A program made the translations under genes and the position numbers. From Bedellia somnulentella (Eukaryota > Arthropoda > Insecta > Lepidoptera > Bedelliidae): a stretch of 64,000 nt of DNA. Shown in pieces: positions 11,170 through 22,169 of this stretch (positions are counted from its first letter, which is position 1; each line of letters starts with the position of its first letter). Location: NCBI GenBank assembly GCA_963576735.1, contig OY755179.1:6944001-7008000 (forward strand), in the 5' to 3' direction. The notes under the pieces were generated by a model that was not told the DNA's origin, did no database searches, and saw only the letters and a program-made list of their open reading frames with translations.

Positions 11170-12472
11170 CTAGCTGACCCCACAGACTTCATACTGTCAA
11201 AAGTGTATACTTTCACGTCGTCAAACTGAAATATTTAACCGACTTGTTGAGGGTCTCTGTCATGGGATGAGAAAAAAGGTGTTTTTCATAGTGTCCTCAC
11301 AATTTTTTCACTTTATAAATTTTAAGTTTATAAGTATAGTCGTTTCGGCTGAGCATTGATTCTTAGTCAGTTAGTCTGTTTCACCATTTTTTAAGAAAAT
11401 TTATTGATCTCTTAATTTTTCTGGGATAAAAAGTGTCCTATCGTGTTAATTGGGATCATTATCTGGCTTCCTGCAAATTTTATCTTCTATCTATACTTAT
11501 AATAAATCTGTAGAGAAGTCAATTCTGTACATGAAATATATTTCCAAAATAACCATCAGGTGGTGATTAGGGATCGATACTGATGCCAAAAATGCAATCA
11601 GTAAAATTTTTGTCTGTCTGTCTGTCGGTTTGTATGTTCCATATGGAAACAAATACTACTCGACGGATTTTAACGAAACTTGGTACAATTATTCTTCATA
11701 CACCTGCGCAGGTTTTTGTATACTATCCAGCAGAGTAGTAAAGGGGAATTTTGGGAAATTTTGGGAAAACGGGAGAAGTTACTCCATTTTTTAAGCTTCC
11801 GTCGCGTATGCAGCCTCAATGGTTAAACTTACATAGAAATCATGTGTAACGGAAATATTCTTCATAAAATTATCTAAAAAAAATCCTCAGCAGTTTATGT
11901 CTATCCTTTACGGTTGACTCACAATAACACGTGTCATTCCTGATAGCTTAGCAGTTCGGATCATTCTGATTATATTTGTTTACTCTTACGTTTGTAAACC
12001 TCTCACTCATCCCAAATTTAAAAAAGGTAACATTATTACCTATTCAATAAAAAAAGAATCATAGAAATCGGTAGAGAATTACCGGAATTATACATAAAAT
12101 GAACCATCGCGCCCGTGATCAAAACCAAATCTTTACATCACGTAATTATTTATTTTTTAGATTGTTATAAATACTTCATAGCGTTTTATTCCAAAATTTG
12201 CTATTAAACGGAAATACTGAACCGTTCATCAAAGCGCATTTAAAATCACCAAACTACACTGTTTAGGGAGTGCTATAAATTTAATAAATTGAAAACATTG
12301 CGCTGAATTTCACAATGCTTGAGCAGTGACTGAAGAAAGAAACCTCAGATATTTAAAAAAAAACAACGCTACCCGTGCGAAGCTGGGACGATCCACTAGT
12401 TTTAAATATGTTCTGTGAATTAGTCATTTAGCTACAAACATCTAAACTTTCACATTTATAATATTAATAGGA
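11170..12472 (-). mobile_element. Outer non-autonomous Helitron, split by another Helitron
   Basis: On the minus strand it begins TCCTATTAATATTATAAATG at 12472 after a host A, and ends GGGGTCAGCTAG at 11170 before a host T. This matches Helitron termini and the A/T target rule. The two parts (12472-12400 and 11489-11170) are separated by the 910-bp plus-strand Helitron. Without it the element is about 390 bp and non-coding. Rep/helicase motifs are absent. Confidence 0.8.
11490..12399 (+). mobile_element. Inner non-autonomous Helitron, 910 bp
   Basis: It begins TCTATACTTATAATAAATCT after host A (11489) and ends GATCCACTAG before host T (12400). The subterminal text CCCGTGCGAAGCTGGG is the usual 3' hairpin of lepidopteran Helitrons. 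It contains a short GTCTGTCTGTCT run and no Rep/helicase ORF. The same 3' end is found, decayed, near 36712. Confidence 0.85.
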
Positions 12473-12486
12473 TAAGGCTTAAACAT

Positions 12487-12576
12487 AAGCTTCTCGCGCA
12501 GGTGATCTCGCTCGCCGGCCAGGCAGCGCAGGGTCTTGCCATGCGCTTCACGCGTGTGCATGTAAATTTTGTTACG
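12487..12576 (-). other. GC-rich open fragment, possible exon relic
   Basis: This 90-bp island is far richer in G and C than its surroundings. On the minus strand it reads without stops, including MHTREAHGKTLRCLAGERDH and then LREKL. The composition and charged, helix-like peptide suggest a piece of a real coding exon. It lies about 15 bp outside the 5' end of the outer Helitron. I do not recognise the protein and see no convincing splice sites. Confidence 0.35.
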
Positions 12577-13990
12577 GAGTCATTTTAAAATTGTATTATC
12601 TTCTAAGATGTTTATTTTTACATTTGGATAAAGATTAATATTATGTTGATAAAACATTAAGGCAATAATGCATTAAATTCGATCAAATTTATTTACCATA
12701 AAAATGGTTATAGTAAGTGAAACTTAAAAGTTAGACATATACTGTCGCGGGCATTTTTTTAGATCATTTAAAGAGAAATAATTCTTTAATACTTTTTTTT
12801 GGGTAACTTAAACCGTTTACGCAGCGCACACAACGGAGCCTTAGTATGAATAATTATCCCCGTTTTTGCAACATTATTCGCTGATAGTTTGCGCCTGTTG
12901 ATCGCAGCGTGATGATATACAAACTCTTCAGCTTTATTATATATATAATATATATAATATTAGTTTAGATAAGCAAACAGACTTTGGGTTGTTTTTCCTA
13001 TTAAATTAAAGGCAATGCATCGCAGGTTCAATTGGGTATAATCATCTTAAATGATCTAAAAACTATGATGATTCTATGCTTAGAAAGCACGTAAAGCAGC
13101 CAGTCTCAGCTACGATCACGATTGTCGTAGATAGCCTGTAACTCATGCAAAAAAAACTGATATTACTGCCCATACATGATTAAGCAAACATCTTTTAATT
13201 AATATTACCAAATCAGACGCTAGCATAAGTATATTAAATTCCAAAATACCAATATATTTTATTTGTGATGTATTATTGTTTGTTACCATTTGCGGTAGTT
13301 CGTCAGCAATTTTGTTGTCATGACTAGATGACCAGATAATTTGTATTGTCTCAGTCATATGATAAAATGCCGGCTCGTGCCAACGAAAATAAATAGGTTA
13401 ATGAGGTAATGATAAGATATACTTAGAATAAATTTTAAGCGTACTTTTGATTGTAAATAAAACAATTTAAAAATGTATGTTTTTGATAATTATTTAATAA
13501 TACCGATACAGTAATAATTACTGGAGTCAGTTCTACTATATGTTTACTGATACTATGTATAATTTAAGATATCTATTATGATAGTAGAAAAAGATAGTAA
13601 TGTACGGTTTAGTATAAATAATACGGTTTAGTATGAATAATCATATTCAAGCCACTAGGACATATTGTGAGAGACAAAGACTATTATTATATGCTAAATC
13701 ACACTTACAATCGTTTGTTACCTACCTTTATATAATATAATAATAGTGGCTTTCTGTATTAACTAACCTAGATAAAATATTTTAATTTAATTTAATTTTA
13801 GTTTTGATTGTGATTTTAATTTTAATTTAAGTTATGTAATGATTTTTCATTTTAATTTTAATTATTTTCTTTCTTTCATGTATTCTATTGACGAGCGGGT
13901 TTTTCTAACACAGGCTTTAAGCTTAAAAGAAGACCCCAACCAATTGTTTACAAACACTTGTTTTTATCAAATAAAGAAATTTTGAATTTA
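12577..13990. other. AT-rich stretch with low-complexity TTTAA runs and a possible LINE 3' tail
   Basis: An alternating TA run is near 12940-12960, TTTAATTTTAA runs lie at about 13780-13865, and a block with CAAATAAAGAAATTTTGAATT near 13970 resembles the end of a LINE 3'UTR. There is no coding evidence. Confidence 0.35.
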
Positions 13991-13999
13991 TTGAATTTT

Positions 14000-14680
14000 T
14001 GAATGCTGCCCGTAGTTTTAGAATCTTACTGATGATAATATAAAAAAACTGCAAAAATTCTTGGTCAATGGCAGTTATAATATATTTTTCCTTCCTAAAA
14101 AAAGAATGGTTTCCGCGAAAATCCCCTTAGAAAGATTGAAGGTTCTTGACACTTATAGGCTTGTAAATTTAATTAAAGTATTTTGCTGTGTCGTCTTACC
14201 ATAACCTTTTCCCATTTTTTTCAGCGGTTGTCCCTCGAAACCACCGCTGGTTAAATGTTTTCCGCTTTAAGTAATCGTTCAGCGGTGTGTGTGGGGTTAT
14301 CTATGCTGCATGTAGACCTATCATCAACGGTTAAATACTGTATTTCCGAAACTTTTAAATAAGAATATGATTGTACCGAAAACTAATCAACTTTTTTTAA
14401 ATTGTCATAATATTGTTTTACCGAAATTTCAATTGCCACATTCCAGATTATCGTTTGATTTTTTTCTTATTTACAAGCCTCATTAAGAACCACTAGAACG
14501 GATTCCCAAAGAATCAAAAACCAGATATACCTTTATTCCGCAATATTTTGTTTTCGAATAATCTGTATTCCATAAAATCATTTTCCATACATTTAAAATA
14601 CAGATGTATTGAATGATGCCTACAAATTTGCTAGGAATAATTTTGCAGGAATATTTTATGTAGGTGGTTTACCCTGCCCC
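14000..14680. other. AT-rich stretch with a short hairpin
   Basis: CAGCGGT (14224) faces ACCGCTG (14244) in a short hairpin. No gene or repeat boundary is seen. Confidence 0.3.
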
Positions 14681-14684
14681 CTGT

Positions 14685-14970
14685 CCCCTGCATGCATGCA
14701 TGAACACAAGCAAGCAAGCAATCATGCAGACAAGCAAGCATTCATGCAAGCAAGCAAGCAAGCATGGAAGCATGCATGCATAAAGGCATGCATCATGCAT
14801 TTGAGGTGCTCGCTCAATTTATACATAATCTAACCTAACCTAACTAAATGTGACCTAACTTTTCTTTGCCTGGTGGGGGCTTTCGCCCCCCGACCCCCCC
14901 AAGCAGAGGGGGGCCAACCCCCCTGCACCCCTCTTACATGCAATCAAGCAAGCAAGCATGCATGTTATGT
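14685..14970. repeat. GCAAGCATGCAT simple-repeat tract with telomere-like and G-rich hairpin blocks
   Basis: Irregular units of GCAAGCAAGC and ATGCATGCATG run from 14691 to 14800 and return at 14938-14965. Between them are three telomere-like CCTAA units (near 14828-14842) and a strong hairpin-forming block, GGGGGCTTTCGCCCCCC (near 14876), followed by C- and G-runs. An apparent open frame across the simple repeat is a product of its period and is not a gene. Confidence 0.7.
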
Positions 14971-15324
14971 ACGGTGCCGCCACATAGCCTTATCTTAGTT
15001 AGGTTTAGGTCTTAGAAATGTAACATTTAATTAATAAATTCAATAAAAGTTAATCTAGTTTCCTTTTTCACCCTCCGTCTATGGCCCGAGTATTTAATTT
15101 GCATACAAACAGGCATGCATCCGCGTTTTATATATACATTTTAAATAATATCTAGTAAAGAGATTTACGAATTGTAAGACTATAGATAAAATTACTCGGT
15201 CTTTGAACCTTTGGAGTAATGAGATTATAATAAAAGATATAGGTGGTAAAAGCAAAAAAATCATTTAAAAATCTAGTTTTTCTGGGAAATGATACTTCTG
15301 GAAAAAGTATTTAATAATAATAAT

Positions 15325-16125
15325 AACGCATTGGCTGCGTTACGGGGACCTCTTTGGGGAAACCGAAGGTTTTGTCTGTGCAATACAAGACCAGGTTATC
15401 AAGACGCGGAACTACCGGAAATACATCCTAAAGGACGGTACCACAGACGTTTGTCGAGCATGTGGCCGTCCCGGAGAGTCACTTAGGCATGTTATTTCCG
15501 GTTGTTCGGCTCTTGCTAACACTGAGTACTTGCACAGACACAACCAAGCAGCCAAAATCCTACATCAGGAGCTCGCTCTGAAATACGGACTCTTGCAACA
15601 GAGGCTGCCGTATTACAAGTATCTGCCGGAGCCAATCCTAGAAAACGACCAAGCCAAAATCTATTGGGACCGATCCGTTATCACGGACAGGACTATTCCA
15701 GCGAATAAGCCTGATATCGTGGTATGGGATCGGTCGCAGTCGAGGGTATTTCTAGTGGATGTCACTATCCCACATGACGAGGGTCTCGTGAAAGCCGAAA
15801 CCGAAAAGCGTCGGAAGTATCTCGATCTGGCTCACGAGATCACCGACATGTGGGGTGTGACCTCGACTGAAATTATCCCAATTGTTTTGTCCGCGAACGG
15901 GTTAATTCCAACCAGCCTCGCGACCAACTTGAGGCGGTTGGATTTCTGTGGCGTGTCGGTTCCAGCACAAATGCAGAATGCGGTGCTGCTTGATACGGCT
16001 CGGATCGTCCGTCGGTTCTTGAACCTGACTCCCTGACCCCGACCGACTGTGCTCTTGTCGGGGAGTACCGCCTCTCCCATTAAAATTTTATATTTTCTTT
16101 TTCGGCCATGGGAGAGGCGAGAAAC
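15325..16125 (+). mobile_element. 5'-truncated R2-type LINE (restriction-like endonuclease class), 3' end
   Basis: The element is cut at an AATAATAATAATAAC junction near 15325 and continues through the C-terminal part of the ORF (stop near 16034) and a short 3'UTR with GAGAGGCGAG near 16120. It is the only RLE-class LINE trace in the window. Confidence 0.75.
15328..16036 (+). pseudogene. C-terminal RLE domain of an R2/R4-like LINE ORF
   Basis: Without a start codon, the frame reads HWLRYGDLFGETEGF and AIQDQVIKTRNYRKYILKDG. A zinc knuckle follows, CRACGRPGESLRHVISGC (CX2CX8HX4C), then KYLPEPILEN and KIYWDRSVITDR. The next block, KPDIVVWDRSQSRVFLVDV, has PD and the following D separated by 14 residues. 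CCHC followed by PD-X(12-14)-D is the signature of the restriction-like endonuclease of R2-class elements, which nicks the insertion target. The frame is open to the stop, but all of the RT domain is missing, so this is a dead 5'-truncated copy. Confidence 0.8.
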
Positions 16126-16289
16126 AAACATGTTTTTCGGAAAAATAATAAAACTCTTTATTGCACATTACAAAATAAAAACAACAATTACAAAAAAAGA
16201 TCGGTATAAAATCCAAAGTACAACTGGCGGTCTTATCACTAAGAGCGATCTCTTCCAGACAACCCATTAATGGAAAGATTTGCTGGATT

Positions 16290-16450
16290 AAAAACATGTA
16301 GTATGAAGAATAAAAGAGCATGTATGAAAAGATTGATGGATGTAAACGAAGCCAGAGAGGTTTGCCAGGATCGTACAAGGTGGCGATCGATAGTCTCTGC
16401 CTACCCCAATGGGAACTAACGGCGTGAGAATATGTATGTATGTATGTAAA
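16290..16450 (+). repeat. RTE-like LINE 3' tail with ATGT microsatellite
   Basis: AATAAAAGAGCATGTATG, TTTGCCAGGATCGTAC and GATAGTCTCTGCCTACCCC lead to ACGGCGTGAGAATATG and (TATG)n. This is the last 160 bp of the LINE seen at 37260. Confidence 0.75.
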
Positions 16451-16724
16451 AACATGTTCGGTAGATGTCCAATAAATTAAACTGATTTGCTTAAAAACTA
16501 AAATTATTCATCAAACTATTATCTATCTATTTTAAGTATTACTAAATATTTATTAAGTTCTAATACACTTACAGATACAGATAGTATTCCATAAAATAAA
16601 TAATATTCAATAAATACAATACATATGCAATATATATAAAGATTTTTAAATAAAATACATATATACATTTTACGACATAATATATAATAGAATATATAAA
16701 CTTTTGTATGCAACACAAATAATA

Positions 16725-17054
16725 TTATAATGTTTCGGAGAGGAAGTGTTTTTTTACCATTTTCTTGAAAATAGGGAGAGACTTGGCTAATCGCACCTCT
16801 ACAGGAAGACCGTTCCATAGTTGTACAGCCTGGACGGTAAAGGAGGAACTGTAAAAATTGGTGGAATGGGAAGGGGTACTCAACAAAAGATTGTGGTAAG
16901 AACGCAGATTGAGGTCATGTGAAGAGTGAAGGAATTGGAAACGCTCTTTAAGGTAGGAGGGGGTGGCAGGATTAAACAAGATAGAGTACAGGAGAGACAG
17001 AGTATGTGCATTCCGGCGGAGACGAATTGGAAGCCACTGAAGTTTATTAGTTAC
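16725..17054 (-). pseudogene. CR1/L2-like LINE ORF2, C-terminal end
   Basis: From the MITE boundary the frame reads VTNKLQWLPIRLRRNAHTLS, LYSILFNPATPSYLKERF, then SSSFTVQAVQLWNGLPVEVR and KMVKKHFLS before the stop at 16725. It joins to the upstream fragment, which ends AYRNR, after removal of the 504-bp insertion. Confidence 0.8.
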
Positions 17055-17558
17055 GTCCACACTGTGCCTTTTTTTGTTCAATAAGGGCATGCGTTATAGC
17101 GCAGTCAACAGCGCACGTGAGGCATGCCCTTAATGCATGCGCGATGACAGTTGAAAGTGAAGCGCGCGCTGTGTTGCAAGTTATCCGGTGACGGGTGGAT
17201 TTCTGTGCGTCATAGCGTTCAACAACAAGATGGTGGACGAAGAAAAAGATTTAACATTAAGTTTTTTTGAAGATTACAGAAGCTTTCCACAACTCTGGGA
17301 TCCTAACAATAAACTTTACACGAATAAAGTAAAGAGGAACGATGTTTTTTTATTTTTCTGGAATTTCTTATGACCAAGTAAGCTGCATATATTCCCCCAA
17401 GTAAAATATTGTCGTCGCACATGTTTCCAACAGAAACTCAAACTACGAATAAAGTATGGTGTTGGTTTCAATTAACGCATTCACTTATTGTAAGCGTCAA
17501 TTGAAGTTGAATAGAAAGATGAAGACGAAAGTTGAAGATGAAAAGGCACAGTGTGGAC
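17055..17558. mobile_element. PIF/Harbinger-like MITE containing a MADF-domain fragment
   Basis: The termini are GTCCACACTGTGCCTTTT (17055) and its exact reverse complement ending at 17558. The flanks contain TA/TWA-like bases as expected for Harbinger insertions, although the 3-bp duplication is no longer exact. A short plus-strand frame at 17230-17350 has DEEKDLTLSFFEDYRSFPQ, LWDPNNKLYTNKVKRND, the beginning of a MADF/Myb-SANT-like DNA-binding domain. Harbinger elements encode such a protein beside the transposase, so this is a deletion derivative of a two-gene element. Confidence 0.7.
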
Positions 17559-17826
17559 ATACCTATTGCGATACGCAGAGACATGGTCATATTTACGCAG
17601 TCCGAAAATAAACCTAATACATAAGTTTTGTAAGCGCTCAAGTTTGTTCAGTTGATCTTCAGTTAGATCGAGATAGCAGGTGTCAGCATAATCAAGAATA
17701 GGTAGTAGAAGAGATTGGGCTAACGCAGTTTTGGTAGCAGTAGGGAGAAAGTTACGTAGCCTCCTGAGGGACCCTGCTGACGCAAACAGCCTCCGGCTTA
17801 CTAATTCCAGTTGCGGTACCCAAGAT
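17559..17826 (-). pseudogene. CR1/L2-like LINE ORF2, fragment between two insertions
   Basis: The minus-strand frame reads SWVPQLELVSRRLFASAGSL, RRLRNFLPTATKTALAQSLL, then ILDYADTCYLDL and QNLCIRFIFGLRKYDHVSAY. It carries the post-RT region of the ORF, continuous with 22028-22169 (which ends DSTLS) once the ATCT-flanked element is removed. Confidence 0.8.
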
Positions 17827-20800
17827 CTGCCCCCGATCGTAAAAAAGACGCATCTACAGATTTTGATGAAAATGAGTTATATGTAGTGCCGTGATCAGCA
17901 AAAAACGGCGCATCTTTTAGTTTGACCCATTTTTTTGTATCTTTTATAGTATTGGATTTACCTCAAGGAAAAAAGGCTTATCTGGATCATTATTAGTTCT
18001 TTTACTAAAGTGAAAGGACGTTTTTTTACCATAATAAGAAAAAGAGACACATTTCTGAAAATGCGTCCAATATTTTTGCGAATAATCTGTTTGATTCTTA
18101 ATAATAAAGCCACATCTATCATAAAATTTATAAAAAATAGATGAAAAAACATTACTACCATTTGCGTCTTAGTTGTTATTTGATTTATTTAATACATACT
18201 TTAAAGAAAAAACGTATCTACCAATAGCGCCTTTTCTTTTTAGTTTATCGATAATTTTGCTAGACGTACGTGGTATGTACGTCTTTTCTTCATAACAACG
18301 AGAACATAAATTTAATTCATACTAAGTATGAAAGAAGCAAGTGTGTAGATACGCTTTTTCTTCTTAGTACAGCATGAGTGAAAGGGGGAAGGCAAGTATT
18401 AAATAACTTCAGTTGCGTCTGAGCATCACGACGGAAGGACGTGACGGCCGGTGCGGGTGAGCGCAGTGTAATCTGTATTGCGCGAGTTAATTAACGGTAA
18501 AATTATTATTATTTGACCTAATTTATTTAACTACTAGAGTGTTAGAAAAAGTATCAAATCTATACTTTTACATTTATTGTTTAATTCATTACATTGAAAA
18601 AACTTAAAGTTTTCTTATTATAAAATGTTTTCTTATTATAAATTATCAATATTATAATTATTTACATAAACAATAACATTTTATTGATTACGACAAAAAA
18701 TCTATTTATTATTATTTATCGTTTTAGGCATAAATATGAAAAAAAAGCGGGCGTGGTTTTGAATTGATTACCAGGGCTTTAGCGCAACCAAGAATAAGTA
18801 AAGCAACACAAGAATATACAAGAAGTCCCCACGAGCACGAAATAAGCCATACTTTATTTGAAATTTATGACAAAAATACGACAAATGACAGCACCAACAT
18901 CAGCAGTAGCAGTAGCACGAGTAGCGACCGCAATCCTGTTTCAGTAAGTGATTTTGACTCAGACGATTCCGTCAAAGATAAGGATTATGCTCCCCCTACA
19001 AATGAATACCAAGAATCCGATCCCGACTCTGAGGATGATTTTATAGAGTGTTCACAAAGACTAAACATGCGTATATCTGAGTCGCCATCACCTGCTCACG
19101 GTACTGAATCCATAACTTTAGACAATAATCGCCCCGAAAATGAAGCACAGTTAACCAAGAAAGGAAAAGTCAGAAAACGTAAACACTACGAAATAAGTTT
19201 AGAGGAAAGGCAGAAAATTAAGAAACATTTAAAGATTATTACCAAGTACCAAGTTAAACCCGGTTGTAATGAAAATTGTAAGAAGAAATGCACTTCAAAT
19301 ATGTCTGAGAGACAGAGAACATCACTGAACAAGGCATTTCGCAAAATGAACTGGAAAGAACAGCAACAATTCATTAAATATTCTACCACCCAAAAGAAAC
19401 CAGAAAGACGAACTACCCAAGCTCCAAAATACCAACGTGATAAATCTGTTAAATATTTTTTATCAAATGAAAATGGAGAGAAAATACCTGTGTGCAAGAT
19501 TTTTTTTTTAACCACTCTAGGATTTAATAAGTCCAATGACAAATCTGTTAGAAATGCTCTAAAATACACAGACACCGAAGAACCTGTTGACCAGAGAGGC
19601 AAAAACCCAAACCCTAAAAAGATCGACAATAAACAAATCATTGAGCATATATATTCATTTAATCCTTCCTTGTCTCACTACCGAAGAGAGCATGCTCCAA
19701 AAAGGAAATACTTACCATCAGAACGAAGCAAGCAAGATATGTACAAAGACTATTGTGAGAAATTTAGTATACCTCAAGATCCTTCTCATAAATGTCATGT
19801 ATCATATGATCACTACAGGAAAGTTATTAAATCGGAAAACATATCTTTTGCGAAACTGGGGAATGAGGAGTGTGAGGAGTGTGAAAAATATAAAATGCAT
19901 AATCCAAATCGTGAAATAAGACACCGCTCTTGCACTGATTGTAAGCAATATGAAATACATTCCCGTCGCTATAATTTAGCTAGGCAAAGGTATACTGATG
20001 ATAAGACTCTTCAAATGAACAATCATCCAAACAGTAAATCCATTTATTACTCTGTCGATTTGGGAAAAAGTTATTATGCTCCCACGTATCGACACATTCA
20101 AGGCTGCGATATTCTGCCCAAGACTTATCCTTTTCAACGAGAGCTTTGTTCCTCTAGGAGATAAAAAGCACAATTCAGGAGAGACATTTGCTTGCATATG
20201 GCACGAAGCAATTCAAGGCCGAAAGAAAGATGATATAGCTAGTTGTTTTCGGGCTATCTTTTTACATCATAGGGACGTCGAGCACATTACACTCTGGATG
20301 GACAATTGTGCTGCCCAGAATAAAAATTGGGCACTATATTCATTTCTTTTATATTTAATAAACTCGAGGGAAGTTAGTTTAGAGTCTATTACCTTAAAAT
20401 ATTTGGAGGTTGGACACACATATATGTCAGCAGACGAATTTCACCACCAAGTGGAGCTTTCCATGAAAAGAAAGAAAAAAATCTATGATTTTGAAGACTT
20501 CCGTCATGTTGTTACAGACACTCATCGAAAGATAGTTGTCAAAGTCATGGATGTTAATGATTTCTATTCATTTGAGGATTGTTCTTCATCATATAAACTT
20601 CAACATGGTTCTCCCCGACCATACTTGGGCGACATGTGTGAAGTAGTTTTTACAAAAGGACAATATACTATCAATTATAGAACCGATTTTGATGACAAAA
20701 TTAAAGAACTGGATTTTTTGAGAATGAAAAACATTAAAACTGGCATACCTGTTCCAGTACCAAAACTAAACTATAGAGGAATTAAACAAGAGCGTAAAGA

Positions 20801-22027
20801 TCAGATAATAGAAAAATTGTGCCCTTTAATGCCTAATAATAGAAGAACATTTTGGTATAACTTGCCAGTGGATGATGACGCAGTCAATTTGATTACTGAA
20901 TATGACGAGTAAGTGGAATTCAAGTTCGTCAGAGGACATAAATGTTAGTTTTATTGTTTTTGTAAATCTTTTGGTTTATCTGTTATATTTTTATTTTCTT
21001 GCATAAAGTCATTTTTTTCTTTAGCATTGTATTAGATAAGATTGATTTTCATACGTTTGTGATGCTGATGAGGCTGTGATGATTAAGTAACTTTTAAGTT
21101 TCAATATTTCAAGATCTCATTGTTTTTATATTTTCATTTAAGGTTTACCAAGTGTGCCTTTACTATTATCTTTATAAAAAATCTAAGTTTTGTTCTTTTT
21201 TAAAATTTAATATACCTATAAGGTTTTTGTTTTGTAGATTGTTATATTTTTTATTTTATAGGTATTTGCTATTATAAGACTGATTTAGACATAACGTAGA
21301 TACAAATTGCTAAAAAAAAATAGTGTATGAGTAATTTATAGTCCTAAAATATTCTTTAAGAGATAGAAAAATGATTGCCATTTAGTCGAACTTTTCAAAT
21401 AAACGAATTTTTAAATTGATAATAATTGAGTTTCAATTAATGAAGATCAAACTTTATTCCATCCGTTACAATGACATTTCTTAGGAATGGTTCTTGCTCC
21501 TGCCAGGTTCATTAATTTTTACAAAGGGGAAGAAAGAACAAATTAATTACCAATAACGTCGTAGTTAAATGGTATTTGTGCTATTTTTTATACAATTGTT
21601 TTTCAGAGTTTATAGAGCTATACTAAGTATATAAGTCGTAAACAGCCAAATATGCCCTTCCTCCTTAGGTTTCCCATAATTTTAATATAAAGTTTATCTA
21701 GTTAAAAGGTATAGTTCTTTCATGCTAGGTTGAAAGGACGTCTCTGGCTGATTGCGCTTTTTCTACTTAGCTCAAGGTATTTTTTTATATTTTTTTTACT
21801 AAGAAGAAATGTTTTTTCTTTAAATATTTAAATATATATTAAAATAAATTAAAATTTATTTTTCTGTAATCGTGCAGAAAATATAGCAACAAAGTATTAA
21901 ATTTAAATTAATTCCGATAAATCTTATATTTACGACATAGCTAATGTTTTGCCGTTTTATTCATTCAAACCCATTTTTCTAAATTTATCTTTTTGTTAGT
22001 TGCGTCTTTTTTACGATCAGGGGCCAG
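17827..22027 (+). mobile_element. 4.2-kb DNA transposon with 26-bp TIRs and ATCT/AGAT target duplication (Sola-like?)
   Basis: The ends are CTGCCCCCGATCGTAAAAAA (17827) and, at the right, the inverse of CTGGCCCCTGATCGTAAAAA (22027). Both continue GACGCA. AGAT flanks both sides (17823-17826 and 22028-22031). Removing the element and one AGAT restores the LINE frame ...DSTLS/WVPQ..., which proves the boundaries. Subterminal repeats such as GCGCTTTTTCTACTTAG (21754), ACGCTTTTTCTTCTTAG (18351) and a related block at 18227 are probable transposase sites. A 4-bp duplication is known for Sola elements, but the assignment is not certain from sequence alone. Confidence 0.85.
18764..20912 (+). pseudogene. 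DDE transposase of the 4.2-kb element, broken by frameshifts
   Basis: The protein has an acidic, Ser-rich N-terminus, a basic stretch, and cysteine clusters (PGCNENCKKKC, then CEECEKYK and RSCTDCK) that may bind zinc. A catalytic core follows: SVDLGK (Asp at 20057), LWMDNCAAQNKN (Asp at 20301) and GHTYMSADEFHHQVE (Glu near 20436-20455). That D-D-E order is expected of a cut-and-paste transposase and resembles the uncharacterised DUF7869-type proteins of insects. One extra base near 20060 shifts the frame, so the N-terminal part (to 20163) and the C-terminal part (from about 20076 to 20912) are out of register. A run of eight A at 18739 breaks the start, where an ATG at 18736 is out of frame. 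It is therefore a recently inactivated copy. Confidence 0.75.
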
Positions 22028-22169
22028 AGATAAGGTGCTATCTATCATCACACCAAGGTTTTTTACAGCAGCGCTGAAAGGAATAGATGTGCCATCAAAT
22101 AAAACAGGCGGTAGTGATTTATAGTCAATCTTGGAAACAATTCGTGAGCTACCAACTATAATTATTTGC
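22028..22169 (-). pseudogene. CR1/L2-like LINE ORF2, fragment after the SINE insertion
   Basis: Reading from the SINE target site, the frame continues IIIVGSSRIVSKIDYKSLPP, VLFDGTSIPFSAAVKNLGVM and IDSTLS, the conserved region following the RT palm and thumb (NLGVMID is a LINE landmark). It joins ...NPNKTQIII of the main ORF without loss of frame when the SINE and one 13-bp duplication are removed. Confidence 0.85.

Noticed and set aside
14609..14833. A small gene with repeated Lys-Gln-Ala motifs
   Set aside because: The peptide is only the translation of the GCAAGCATGC simple repeat.
19186..19641. Long minus-strand open frame inside the 4.2-kb transposon
   Set aside because: It lies entirely opposite the transposase ORF and has no motif; it is a shadow of that coding sequence.
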